From Diaporthe sp. PMI_573 (Eukaryota > Ascomycota > Sordariomycetes > Diaporthales > Diaporthaceae), in NCBI GenBank assembly GCA_021399435.1, contig JAJTUP010000028.1, positions 496,001 to 560,000 of the forward strand: a stretch of DNA of 64,000 bases, written 5' to 3'. The notes under the pieces were generated by a model that worked only from the letters and a program-made list of their open reading frames with translations, did no database searches and was not told the origin of the DNA. Shown here piece after piece: positions 21,130-30,714 of the stretch. Every line of letters begins with the position of its first letter. Positions within the stretch are counted from its first letter, which is position 1. The position numbers and the translations under genes were made by a program.

Positions 21130-21730
21130 TTCGGTTGAAGAGAGGAGGTGAAAGTCGGAAAGGAGAGAAAGGGGTGAATCTGGTTTCCACTGAGGTTTTA
21201 ATTTAACAAGAATAATCAAGACCACCCTTTCCTATGGTGGATGAAGTCGCTAGACTCATTTGAGCAGGAGGTTACTGCGCTAATCCGCTGCGGACTAGGA
21301 GCGGGATCACTGCGGTGACCCTTTGTAGGCTCACCAAGTTGTTCCTTATCAAGCGCTCGCGATTTCTGGAATAGGTGCATTTTAATTGCGAAATAGAAAA
21401 CGGCATTGGATTCGAGGCCAACTCAGATTGTCAGAACCATCTTCTGGACATATTTTGTGACTATTTTGGTAGTAGCAACCAGTCCACCATTTATCGACTG
21501 ATGTGGTGAGCATGAAAGTCAATGGCCGAATGCTACCGCGCGAGCCCGCTGCTAGTCCGCGGTACATATCCCATGGCGTCCCAAAGTACCAAGATGACTA
21601 AGGAGTTGAGCGCTAAACCCAAAAGGAAACGACCGGGGGGTTATGCAACAGTGCCCCCTATCGCCCACCGTAGGTAACTCCTTACGTGAAGTGCCCACGC
21701 CGAATTCGAGCGTTTCCGTTTAACAAACCT

Positions 21731-22300
21731 AAATACACTATGAAATCCTATGTTGTGTTAAAAGATGTGACGAGAATAAGGGGGTGTTGAAAAAGTTCAT
21801 TGCAGTAGATCCAACGACAGTGCTGTAGATAAGATTATCTAATCTTATCTGATAAGGGTGCTACACGGCCGATAGCATTTTAGCTATCGTGATATCACAT
21901 TTAGCTGAAAAAAAGTGTGATATATATTCACGGTGATATATATGTCACGGCCAGCAATGTCCAGCTTGGAAGCTGTTGTATTGGCACTACGTACGAAGAT
22001 TCTAAGCTTAAGGAGAGAAGAAGGAAGGAAAGAAACTCGCGATGTGCGACGCGTGGAGAAGTTTAATAACCGTGGTCCGTGCCTGTGGCAGGGACCAGCC
22101 CCTGCCAGCACCTTGTGGTGGTGTCAGCCCGTCTAGTGGTGACAACCGCCACAATATATCACTTTAGCACTTTAGCACAGTGTGATATCACTTTAGCATA
22201 TCACAATACGCAAGTCTGCAGGTGGCTGACGAAAGGTAGGTGTCAGATTATCACCCTTTTAGGTATGTGGGACGTGTAATTATGGTCCAATTGATGGGTT
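21731..22300. repeat. AT-rich segment with TGATATCAC / TTTAGC repeats in both orientations
   Basis: AGATAAGATTATCTAATCTT at 21834 is nearly palindromic. CGTGATATCACATTTAGC (21890), GGTGATATAT (21930) and GTGATATCACTTTAGC plus TATCACTTTAGC (22158-22200) repeat one theme in opposite orientations about 300 bp apart. This might be a small MITE, but I cannot fix its ends. No coding frame is supported. Confidence 0.4.
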
Positions 22301-24439
22301 GGTAACTGTGTGTATTGTGATGATGTCTTGTCTTGGTTCCTTGGTGGGACCCCACCCGTAAAGGGCTGGTTTTGTCATGATTCAACCATTGATGCCTCAG
22401 GCACCTAACCCAAAGCACCCGTCACATCTGACAGTAGGAAAGACGCACCTCTTTTATCTACCACTTGAAAGATCTCAGTTGCTATGCGGTCTTGTGAGGT
22501 AGGTACTTCTTCCTAGTGGGGAATCGAAGGCTCTGACTGCGGAGACGCCATCAGTGGTTGATTGTACTGTATAGCTACCAGCATCATAACGAAAAGTAGC
22601 TTGTCTACTTTAAAGTAGATCTGACCATCTCCGCGGAGCCGCACTTGGGGAATGTTGTCACCTCGCTGGGCGAATACCAAGCCGAGGGAACAGCGCCAGT
22701 ACACACCGGAGCAGACAACGCAGTCCGGGGCGCGCAGTAACTCGCGCTTGCCAGTTGCAGCCGAGCAAGCAAGCCTCTCCAGGCATTCTTGCGGAAGAAA
22801 AATCAAAATCCGGGGAACGCTAGGCCTCCACCATTCTCCGCATTCGAGCCAGAGACGTCATGCCAAGGTCACGTTCAACGTGCCGTAGCAATGGGCTTTC
22901 TCAATCGGCCATTCCCATCGAGTTGTCAGGCACCACGGCTTTCGTGTGATCATGAATGTTATCTAACCCTCCGAGGAGAAGCAAACATCACCAGATATGT
23001 TTCGATTTGAACTACAGCTTGCAAGCGCGCATAGATGAGGTGATGGGCTCCCGCCGCCCTTCCTGCATTGATTTTACATAATAGCCGTCGCCCGCTCGCC
23101 GAATAAGACGTCTTTCAGCACAGACGTTTCACACCACTGCTTGTCGCGCAGGTCAGCCACGAGCACCAGGCCTGTAGCTCTCAAGCTTCCCTTTGCCTCT
23201 GTCTTGCGAGTGAGTCCCTAGCCGGGCACCGAGTGGCTTTCCCGGTTGTAGCTCCAATTGGTCATGAGGTCGTGCCTCCTGGTCGCCCTCCAAAATGATA
23301 GCTCAGCCTCATTTCCTCCGCATGGAGAAGCAACATTGCCCTAACCTCCTTTGGCTGCCGTCGCATCCAAATCGCTCAATCCTAGAGAGCGCCTTGTAGC
23401 TAAGGCTAAGGGAACCAAACCGCCGGGTCCCGGAGGTCGAAAAACGGCGTGAACGGGCAGATGCTCCACTCGCTGGAATCATTCTAAGCGGAGAACCGGG
23501 TACGTTTAAAAACGATTCAAGGGTCCAGTTGAGTTAACCCTGGTTCCTGGGGCCCTATCGTCAACGCGAGCAGGCCGGGTAATAGGGCACCAGTATTTGA
23601 GAGAAAAGAGCAGGTGTCACGGCGTTAAGTTGGCCGGTCAGTAAGATGCGATAAACTAGGCATCTACGGTATTTGCTAGAGCATTGCTTTTCCGCCGTCC
23701 TTCCAGCATGGAGCAAACACTCTCCAACGTTAACTGGAAGCTGCATGTGCTTTGGAAAGCAAAGCTCTTTTCACACTGGCTATTGTGGCTTTAGGCCCTA
23801 CATAGCCACCGCGCATCGCATTTTTTCATCCCCGAGTACACTAGTTTAAAAATGAGGAAGCAATATCACCCCACATTTATACTGTGTGCACACGATCTTT
23901 TTAGGCCGTGCTTGAGGCCTTGTAAATTGTGCTCCGTCAAAAGGGGTTGAAATAACTGGCTGTCGACACTCTCAGTATTAATTCACGAGCCAAGACGGTC
24001 TACCTTAAGCACATCGAAACCTATAGCCGCGGAGTCAAGAGTTGCAATGAAACTCGAGTTATAGCGCTTCCCAAATTCGTGGATTTGGAACAGATGAATA
24101 TTGACTGCATGTTTGGCCAACGGTGCAAGGAGGTTTACGCAGACAAGCCATGAGCTTTCGTAGGGCGTGCAGGAGATATGTCTTGCGGGCGAACAATGCC
24201 AGGAAACCAGTACTAAGGCTGACCTTGTCATTTGGCAAACCTCCCCACCAATTGGAACTTCTACGGCAAACGCCGCCCGGATTCCCCGGGTGTTAGGAAT
24301 GCAACGCGTCTCAATCACACTAACCCTAAAGCTACACAGACGTAGCACACGCCGTGTCCTAACATTACAGCTGCAAGATACCGTGTGATCATACTGTACC
24401 AGTAAGGCCATGGGCGCGTTCGACACCAAACGCCACCAA
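22301..24439. other. Gene-poor stretch of 2.1 kb
   Basis: Minus-strand frames at 22513-22806 and 23983-24465 are open for 97 and 160 codons but show no domain. A short minus-strand segment near 23100-23200 encodes VADLRDKQWCETSVLKDVLF, protein-like but isolated between stops. Possibly relics of genes; none can be named. Confidence 0.4.
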
Positions 24440-24715
24440 GAGGCCGTTCGGGGCCTGAATGCCACACCAAAGCGAATAGTTCAACAGCATCATTCCGTGC
24501 ATTAACCTACTCTGTCGCTGGGCGGCCAGGAGACTGGTCGTAGGATACGGTCAATGTTAGTCAGCAGAGGGCTTCTCCGGGGACTCAACGCCACCAAGCA
24601 AGTGATTCACCTATTGTCATTCCGTGGATTAGACTGCCAATGTTATCGCTAGGCCCTGTCCGTAGCTGAACGCCACACAAAAGTGAGCGGTTTCACCAGT
24701 GTCGTTCCCGTGCAG
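24440..24715. repeat. Three degenerate tandem units in front of the MHR regulator
   Basis: Blocks at about 24444, 24565 and 24650 each run through GGxCT/GGGGxCT, xGAACGCCAC(A/C)CxAA and a TCATTCCGTG / TCGTTCCCGTG end, spaced ~90-120 bp. Identity is loose. They fill the position where the DNA-binding exon of such a regulator would be expected. Confidence 0.4.
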
Positions 24716-24720
24716 AGTCT

Positions 24721-27497
24721 ATGGTGAAGAGAGAATCCGACGACGTCACGCTGCCCCAGCTACGCAGGCACAACTCCACCGGCAACGGCCCCGTTTTATC
24801 TAATCCACGCGCCTATAGGCAAGACAAGGCAACGCAAGACATACTGGATGCCATGAAGAGCATGTTGCAGCCGTATGACGAGAAGTTTACTGTTGGTCTG
24901 GGCGAAGTGAGATCTGCAATCCGGGTGCTCAAGGGTGCGATCCAAACCGGACCTTCTCATAGCATGCAGGGGTCACCAGAGCTGGACGCGGATGTTAAAG
25001 CAGAGCCGACAGCAGTGACTCCACAATCGGTGGCGGAGGTTGAAGAGACCCTTTGTTCCTCGCTGGACCCACATTCTGCGGCGAGACGCATGCGAGCGTT
25101 GGAGAACGAAGAGGAGTACGAGGAACCACCCGGAATCCCAGTTCAGCCGCTGCCGGCGCCATTCCCTCACAACCACACAACTCCGTCGGCACAACTTCTC
25201 AAGTGGCCTGCTGTCAGAAAGCTTGTGAAGCCGCTGCTGGATCGCGAGCACATCAAATACATCGAGTCCTACCCACAGCGATACGAAGAAGACCGCGGCG
25301 AATTACCTCTTTTCGGGCGCGGTGAAGGGACGAACTCGCGTGCAGCAGACCGCGATTCTACGTACGAGCACATGGACATACCAGACGATGCGTCGGTTGG
25401 CGATCACCCATCCCCGCCGGCGGATACAAAATGGGATGCAATCGGGGATCTTGCTTCACCAGGTGTCAATCCGGCCGACTTGGGAGCCAAAAGTCATTCC
25501 GAGGGCGAATTGGACTTTGATCAAGCGAAGGCCCAGGCTTACGTTAACGCCTACAAGAAACACATACAGAATATGCACCCCTTGATTCCTCCATCTGACC
25601 TCAACGCCATGATTTATACATTCCTGGACGAAATCTCGAGCAACCAACATGGTACCGGAAAACACAGGCAGGTTGCCGCAATCACCAACCACCAGCAAAG
25701 GCCGGCTCAGTCGTCGTTTGAACACGACAAGAAACGCAAACGTTCCCCTATGCCTAACAATATAGAACCTGGACCAGCACCAAAAGGGCCAAAACCTCAA
25801 CGCTCTGTCCAACATGCATTGGTCCTGCTTGTTCTCGCGCTTGGCAAGATCTGCATGTGGAGGGACCGAAAGCTGCCAGACCCGCCAGAGAAAGAGGTAC
25901 CGAATTCGGGGTCAACGCTTGTCCGAAATGGCAATATCACCTCACCAAACCGTGGCTCTCCCCCGTCCCGTGCTCTCTCAGAGTCTCGTGGTCAGGCTGA
26001 ATTGCCTTCGCCAAAGGACCAGGAACGCCCGGGTGCCAGTCCACGCTCTTCGGCGCAGGCTTCTGGAATGCAAGGACCAACAAGTGTCGCCTCTTCTGTG
26101 CCACCGAAGAAGAACTATGAAATCATCCCCGGTCTAGAGTACTTCGCCTATGCGACTGATATTTTAGGCAACCATTTCGGCAGTTACAAGCTGAACTACA
26201 TCCAGGCCCACATCCTTGCCTGTCTCTATTACGGCCAGCTCGGACGCGTGATCTCGAGCTTTCGTCACATCAGGTTTGCATGCTCGGCAATCATTGACAA
26301 GCTTCAACCGTAAGTGGATGAAAGGTTTCCTGCCGCGGAGAATGCCTGCTGACAACTTCAGATCCATGGACCGGTTGAGCAAGAAGGCGGCAAGGGTAGC
26401 CGAGGCGCTGAAGAAAAACCCCGGGCCATGCGTAAATCCTGAGTCAGAGAAGACTGCTGTTATAGACACTAAGCTTCTCGTCGCCTTTTGGTCCTGCTGT
26501 CAATTAGAGAGGTAAGTGATCTGATTTCTGGTTTGCTGGGCCATTCATCTGACTGCCGCAGTGACATTCTCGCTGAGTTGAACCTTACTCCTTCGGGAAT
26601 TCTCCAATACGAAGACATCCTACCGTACCCGGATCTCATTGTGTTGCGAGAAAGGCTGGGCTTCTCAGATGCAGTTGTGTACAGCTACGCTGCGCAGCTC
26701 TACCTGCGGAAACGGCTCAATAAAATCACTGGTTCTCTCTATGATCCCAACAACAAGCCTAACGCTGAAACGCAGAAGGAAGTCCTGGCCGAGATCGAAG
26801 AGGACTTGGGGGAACACAGCACTTTGTGGCTAGGAGAGTATAATTTTGACAGGGACGGCCCGCCAGCAAAAGATATCTTGGCCGCACGCATCAGGGCCAA
26901 ATTCTGGGGAGCCAACGTCATCACCTACCGCCCATCGATAAAGGCAGTGCTGGAGATGGGGCATAAGCGCAGCAATACGTCTTCGGAAGACCCGGAGCGA
27001 GCCATCCCGAGCGAAGACGGAGGCGGATGGGCTACAGGAAGAAGCGACGCGAGGAATCCGAGTGTCATTGACCAGGTCGTGTTCGAAAATGCAAAAAAGG
27101 GAATCGATGCTGTCATCAAGAGTACTATGGCTTTCCACAGCCTCGAGGACAGACGCTTCATTATCACCAATGTTTTTGGAACAGCGCACGCGTATGTGTC
27201 CAACTCGCCCCACTTCTGTCAACTTATCTTGAAATGCTGACTTGAAAAAGGCAATGGGGCAACCTTATCACGCTCACTGCTGCTTATCACGATCCACTGA
27301 TGGGGAATTTTGTCAACGAAGGTCAGCTACGACAGCTCTTGAGGAAAACGATCGATTGGTTCGAGATTGTGGCCCAAGACTCTAGCAGCCTGGCTGTTGA
27401 CCTTCGCGTCCTCGAAGGCTTAGAGGAGGGATTGCCCACTAAGGAGCAGTTGGCTCGCATGAGACCGACCCTTGTGCCGCCAGGACCAGGATCTTAG
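24721..27497 (+). CDS. Fungal MHR-domain transcription regulator without a Zn cluster
   Basis: Exons 24721-26309, 26362-26511, 26562-27191 and 27251-27497 join in frame (871 codons); all introns are GT-AG, 50-59 bp. Residues ~290-880 match the fungal-specific transcription factor (MHR) region: HIQNMHPLIPPSDLNAMIYT, ALVLLVLALGKICMWRD, YEIIPGLEYFAYATDILGNH, FWSCCQLESDILAELNL, AARIRAKFWGANVITYRP and FIITNVFGTAHAQWGNL. An N-terminal helix (residues ~40-75) resembles the linker that normally follows a Zn2Cys6 cluster, yet no CxxCxxxxxxC motif occurs in the gene or in the 300 bp upstream. Such paralogues occur as extra copies in accessory chromosomes of Fusarium. It may act by dimerising with, or competing with, the full-length regulator; that is inference. 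Despite its setting it shows no frameshift. Confidence 0.85.
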
Positions 27498-27839
27498 GAC
27501 AACCTCACTAAGCCGTCGTACGCATCCAACGGACCAACACCTCACTCGGGATCCGGCACCAACCCGATCACACCAGGTGATCTAACACAAAGCCAACCTA
27601 CTCCGATGGAGTACTAGGTATGGGAATAGTGTTCGATCTGAGGCAAGATGTCACCACTCGACACCTGAATTCTCTTTGTTTTATGTATAGTACGTTATGT
27701 TAGAAGGCAGAGCCAATACGGCTCGTCGACTATCTTGGGCTGGGACTTTCGGAGAATCAGTAAAGAGAGAGCGACAGACGCGACCCAACCGAGGAAAAGG
27801 GACAACAACAAACCAGGTGCATCGAAGATCCGCAATCCA

Positions 27840-28285
27840 ACAGCCATGTGTGCCGAGGTCGATCCAACAGTCGTCAATGTTTCTGCAACGTTTGCACTTT
27901 CGGTCTGGTTTTGATGTTCTCCTCCTCAATCATATCGTCAAATATTACCACGTCCTCCAGTCTCGAATCTTCGGCTTCATCAGCATCGTCGCCACTCTTC
28001 CTCTTCGGGAGTCGGCCCGCGTCGTCGACACAAGCCTCTGCCACCCATCATGGTTGAAGACCGCAGTGACCCTATCGCTAATTATAAAGCGGGCACTGAA
28101 TATCCTCGCTGCTCGCAAGAGCCGGGAGCGCAAGGCTGTCAAGCTTGAGGAGCTGGAGAAAAGGATCGAGGAGCTAAAAACAGATCGCGATCGCTGAAAA
28201 GCTCTCGTTTTGGTCGGGGACGGTGCGCCGGAGATGACAAGGAAACATGGGCCAGATGAATTGCAGATGTGATAGTTTGGGGGAC
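27840..28285 (+). pseudogene. GCN4/CPC1-like bZIP relic
   Basis: One frame at about 28015-28080 reads GPRRRHKPLPPIMVEDRSDP, the conserved segment before the basic region of GCN4/CPC1 regulators of amino-acid biosynthesis. The basic region then continues in a different frame: RALNILAARKSRERKAVKLE, followed by a short leucine zipper ELEKRIEELKTDRD. A TGA follows where family members have Trp, and the original frame runs on to KALVLVGDGAPEM and a stop near 28284. Upstream (27846-27908) a possible remnant, MCAEVDPTVVNVSATFAL, is less certain. The gene has at least one frameshift plus one nonsense codon and has lost most of its activation region. It is a dead duplicate. Confidence 0.75.
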
Positions 28286-28969
28286 AAGCACGAGAGCCAG
28301 TGCCGTCACAAAAGACGTCGGATTTGTGCCTAGAGAGCAGCTCGACAACTTTTGCCTTGAACTTTGAGCATGTTATTAATCGCTCGCCGGGACAGGAGCG
28401 CTAATGCGAACCCTCTTGCATTTCGACTCCTGCACCCTATGCATTATCCTGCCGACGACGCACCGCAGTAGGGGCGAGAAGCCTTGGGGTCAACACCTTC
28501 CGTGGACAGTGTCCTCTCTGTGCTCGAATGGGCGGCTCACTGCGCTACCCACGCAGCTATGGAGGCCATGTGGAATTCGGCTGTGCACTTTCCACTACAG
28601 TACAAATAATACGGTGATGTCTAGTATACTTCTCGCATGGCCTGCAGCAAATGTTCAGCACGGACCCAGGGGTGACTGTATCAAGGTATGCCACAGGGGT
28701 GCAAGACCCCACGCAGTAAATGAGATTGGAGAAACTGGAGTCGACCTCTAACAAGGAAGAGAAACCTGCACGTCGTGTTCCCTCCCGCGGCTTGGCCCTG
28801 TGCAGGCCAGATACCATCAGATTTGTCTAAACAGGGATTTGGACATGCGAGTTCATGATACGAGCCTGTTGTCAGAATTGGCAGAAGCATGTATGCAGCC
28901 GATTGAGAAGAAATCTGTCGCAGCGTGGCCTAGATCACTACTGTATCTCTAAACTCAAAGAACGAAAGA
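28286..28969. other. Gene-free stretch
   Basis: No supported feature in ~680 bp between the bZIP relic and the TPR relic. Frames present overlap and lack motifs. Confidence 0.5.
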
Positions 28970-29715
28970 GATCATGGAGGCTCATGACATTGCGCGGAAG
29001 ATCCGGATGGATAAGAGTATTGAAGACGATGAGTATCAACTGCTTTGGGATCATATCTACTTTGTGAGTCGGCTTATGAGAGGCCAAGGTGACTTCGAAA
29101 GCGCCAAAATCGGTTTCGAAAGTTGTTCCGTGACTAACTGGGTTCGGCCCTCTAAGAAAATCATCCTTCAGTGTGCTCTTGTTGAATTTTACTGCGAGTT
29201 GGACTACTCAATCTACTCAACCAAGGATGACCGACACCAGTACTTATAGTAGCTAGTTGCCTGCTTGAGCCTACTCTTCAGTCCACTGGAAGCTCGAATT
29301 CTAAAAGTCTCCGGCGCCTTCTCCTGTCCCTGTCGGAGGTCTACATCAGACAAGGCTTAAGATATAAGGCAAGAGAAGTACTGGAACGACTATCGACGCC
29401 GCTTGAGAAGGTGGATAGTATTGATGCTATCGACAGGCTTGGACATGTGCGATTGTATATCGCATTGGCTCGCTCGTGCCCTCCTTGGCAAGCCGAACCA
29501 TACGGGAAAGAAGCCCTGCGCCTGAATGCGACTTACAAACCGGAGGAGTTTTTCACATGTGCTGTGATTTACTTGAATCTGAACTGGTTGGGCCTTTTCA
29601 GCAGATAGCTGGATCTGGCACGAGAAAGGTTCGTCCAAGCACGTGAGGTTCTTCGCAAGAGAAAGCCACAGTTTATACTTCTTGGCACATATGGCACTGA
29701 GAAAGATAGTATATA
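28970..29715 (+). pseudogene. TPR-like repeat protein, C-terminal relic
   Basis: The plus strand encodes consecutive helical pairs: YQLLWDHIYFVSRLMRGQGD and SAKIGFESC, KIILQCALVEFYCELDYS, then after a frame change at about 29250 SLRRLLLSLSEVYIRQGL and KAREVLERLSTPLEKVDSID, GHVRLYIALARSCPPWQAEP, and finally DLARERFVQAREVLRKRKPQ after a stop at 29606. The rhythm of paired helices with A/G and R/Y at fixed spacing fits tetratricopeptide-like repeats, as in the C-terminal arms of fungal NLR-like or signalling proteins. At least two lesions; the N-terminal effector or NTPase part is absent. Parent family is inference. Confidence 0.55.
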
Positions 29716-29870
29716 AAAAGCTTATGTTATGATATGTATAGAATAAAGTATATACTGCAGCTGAAAATGTTTGTTGCATGGTACGGTATACTGTACTACT
29801 GTATCAGTAAGCTAAACAACTTCAGTGTCTACTTTGATTACGTCCCCTTTGACAAATACCTTTGAAATGC

Positions 29871-30714
29871 TCATACAATGAAACACGACCTTATCTCTTG
29901 ATCTACTACCGCATGGCTCCAGAGAACGCTGTCTCCTAGCGTCTTCTTGAGCAGCGCGATATTCTCTTCCCCAGTACCATTGCTATCGACCTGGAAGTTT
30001 GTAAGACTAAATGACAGATATAGAAAGTATGTGGTGCGGCTTACCTCAATTAGTAGACCTGCTTCCCGATAGTGTCGTTCCACAGGCGGTCCCTCCACTA
30101 GGTATTCAGCGAATCGTCTCGCGAATTTGTCCACACTGTCGTTGCGATCGCGACCTCGGGCGAGATACCTCGCGTCTGCATTCTCTCTCGTTGCATTGAG
30201 TAACAAGACGACATCGGGCTTGGAATCGCCCTTCTGTGTGCTAGAGTCAACCGGCTGAAGTATACAGGCTCCTATCTCCCCTGCATCAACTTACCAAAGG
30301 AAGCTTTTCCTGGAAGGGCCACTCTGCCCACGAATTGAGCTGCTCCTCACACCTTGGAAAGCCGTCGATCAGGATCCCTTTTGATTCGCCCTGCCTCATT
30401 GCATTTTCGATGGCAAGGCACAGGAATGGGTTCCAGTTCCACAGATGTGAGAAACCCTTGGTGGTCGAGCTTCTCCTGAATTCTAGCCGCAAGCGGCGTT
30501 TTGCGATTCGCTTGCATCCAGGTGCGCAGGTTGTCTCCCACAGAGAAATGTGAAAGATTCCAAGTGCGCGCAAGAAAGGCGCAGATCGTTCCCTTGCCTG
30601 ATCCAGGTGCTCCTATCAAGATGATAAGCAGAAGGCTTCTACTTTCCCTAGATACAAGGACGAACCGAGGACGAAAACTACGGCGAACTTCTGCCTCTTT
30701 GAAGAAGAATCCAT
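29871..30714 (-). pseudogene. Adenylate/UMP-CMP kinase-like protein with one extra base
   Basis: Minus-strand exons: 30714-30666, 30612-30295, 30233-30045 and 29990-29871. The ATG at 30714 gives MDSSSKRQKFAVVFVL, which splices to GAPGSGKGT, the P-loop of nucleoside-monophosphate kinases. SVGDNLR is the NMP-binding motif, GILIDGFPRCEEQLNSW the conserved 'DGFPR' block, and LLLNATRENADARYLARGRD with the following Arg-rich RNDSVDKFARRF the LID region. The first intron has a GTTCGT donor, unusual. Near 30430 one extra base in a GGAACTGGAACCC run breaks frame within exon 2; without it all exons are in phase and the protein would be ~224 residues, normal for the family. Either a recent mutation or a sequence error. 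Confidence 0.8.

Larger units (their letters stand above)
16540..21730. mobile_element. Three-gene DNA transposon with integrase-core transposase
   Basis: Near the left end, 16603-16638 contains TAGGGGTCACTGTTGCAAAA and a C-run. Near the right end, 21636-21671 on the opposite strand contains TAGGGGGCACTGTTGCATAA and a C-run. Around these, the similarity extends weakly outward as a diverged terminal inverted repeat. Subterminal CGAGCCCGC/TCCGC motifs recur at 16768, 21290 and 21541. Between the ends lie a Zn2Cys6-like gene (minus), an integrase-core transposase (plus) and a third gene (minus). Outer boundaries are approximate because I found no target duplication. The element lies just after the truncated FHA-kinase gene. 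Confidence 0.55.

Noticed and set aside
23080..23220. Minus-strand VADLRDKQWCETSVLKDVLF, resembling the D-L-x4-W-C-E motif of Exo5-type nucleases
   Set aside because: Only about 35 residues between stops, with no iron-sulfur cysteines or second nuclease motif nearby; may be chance.
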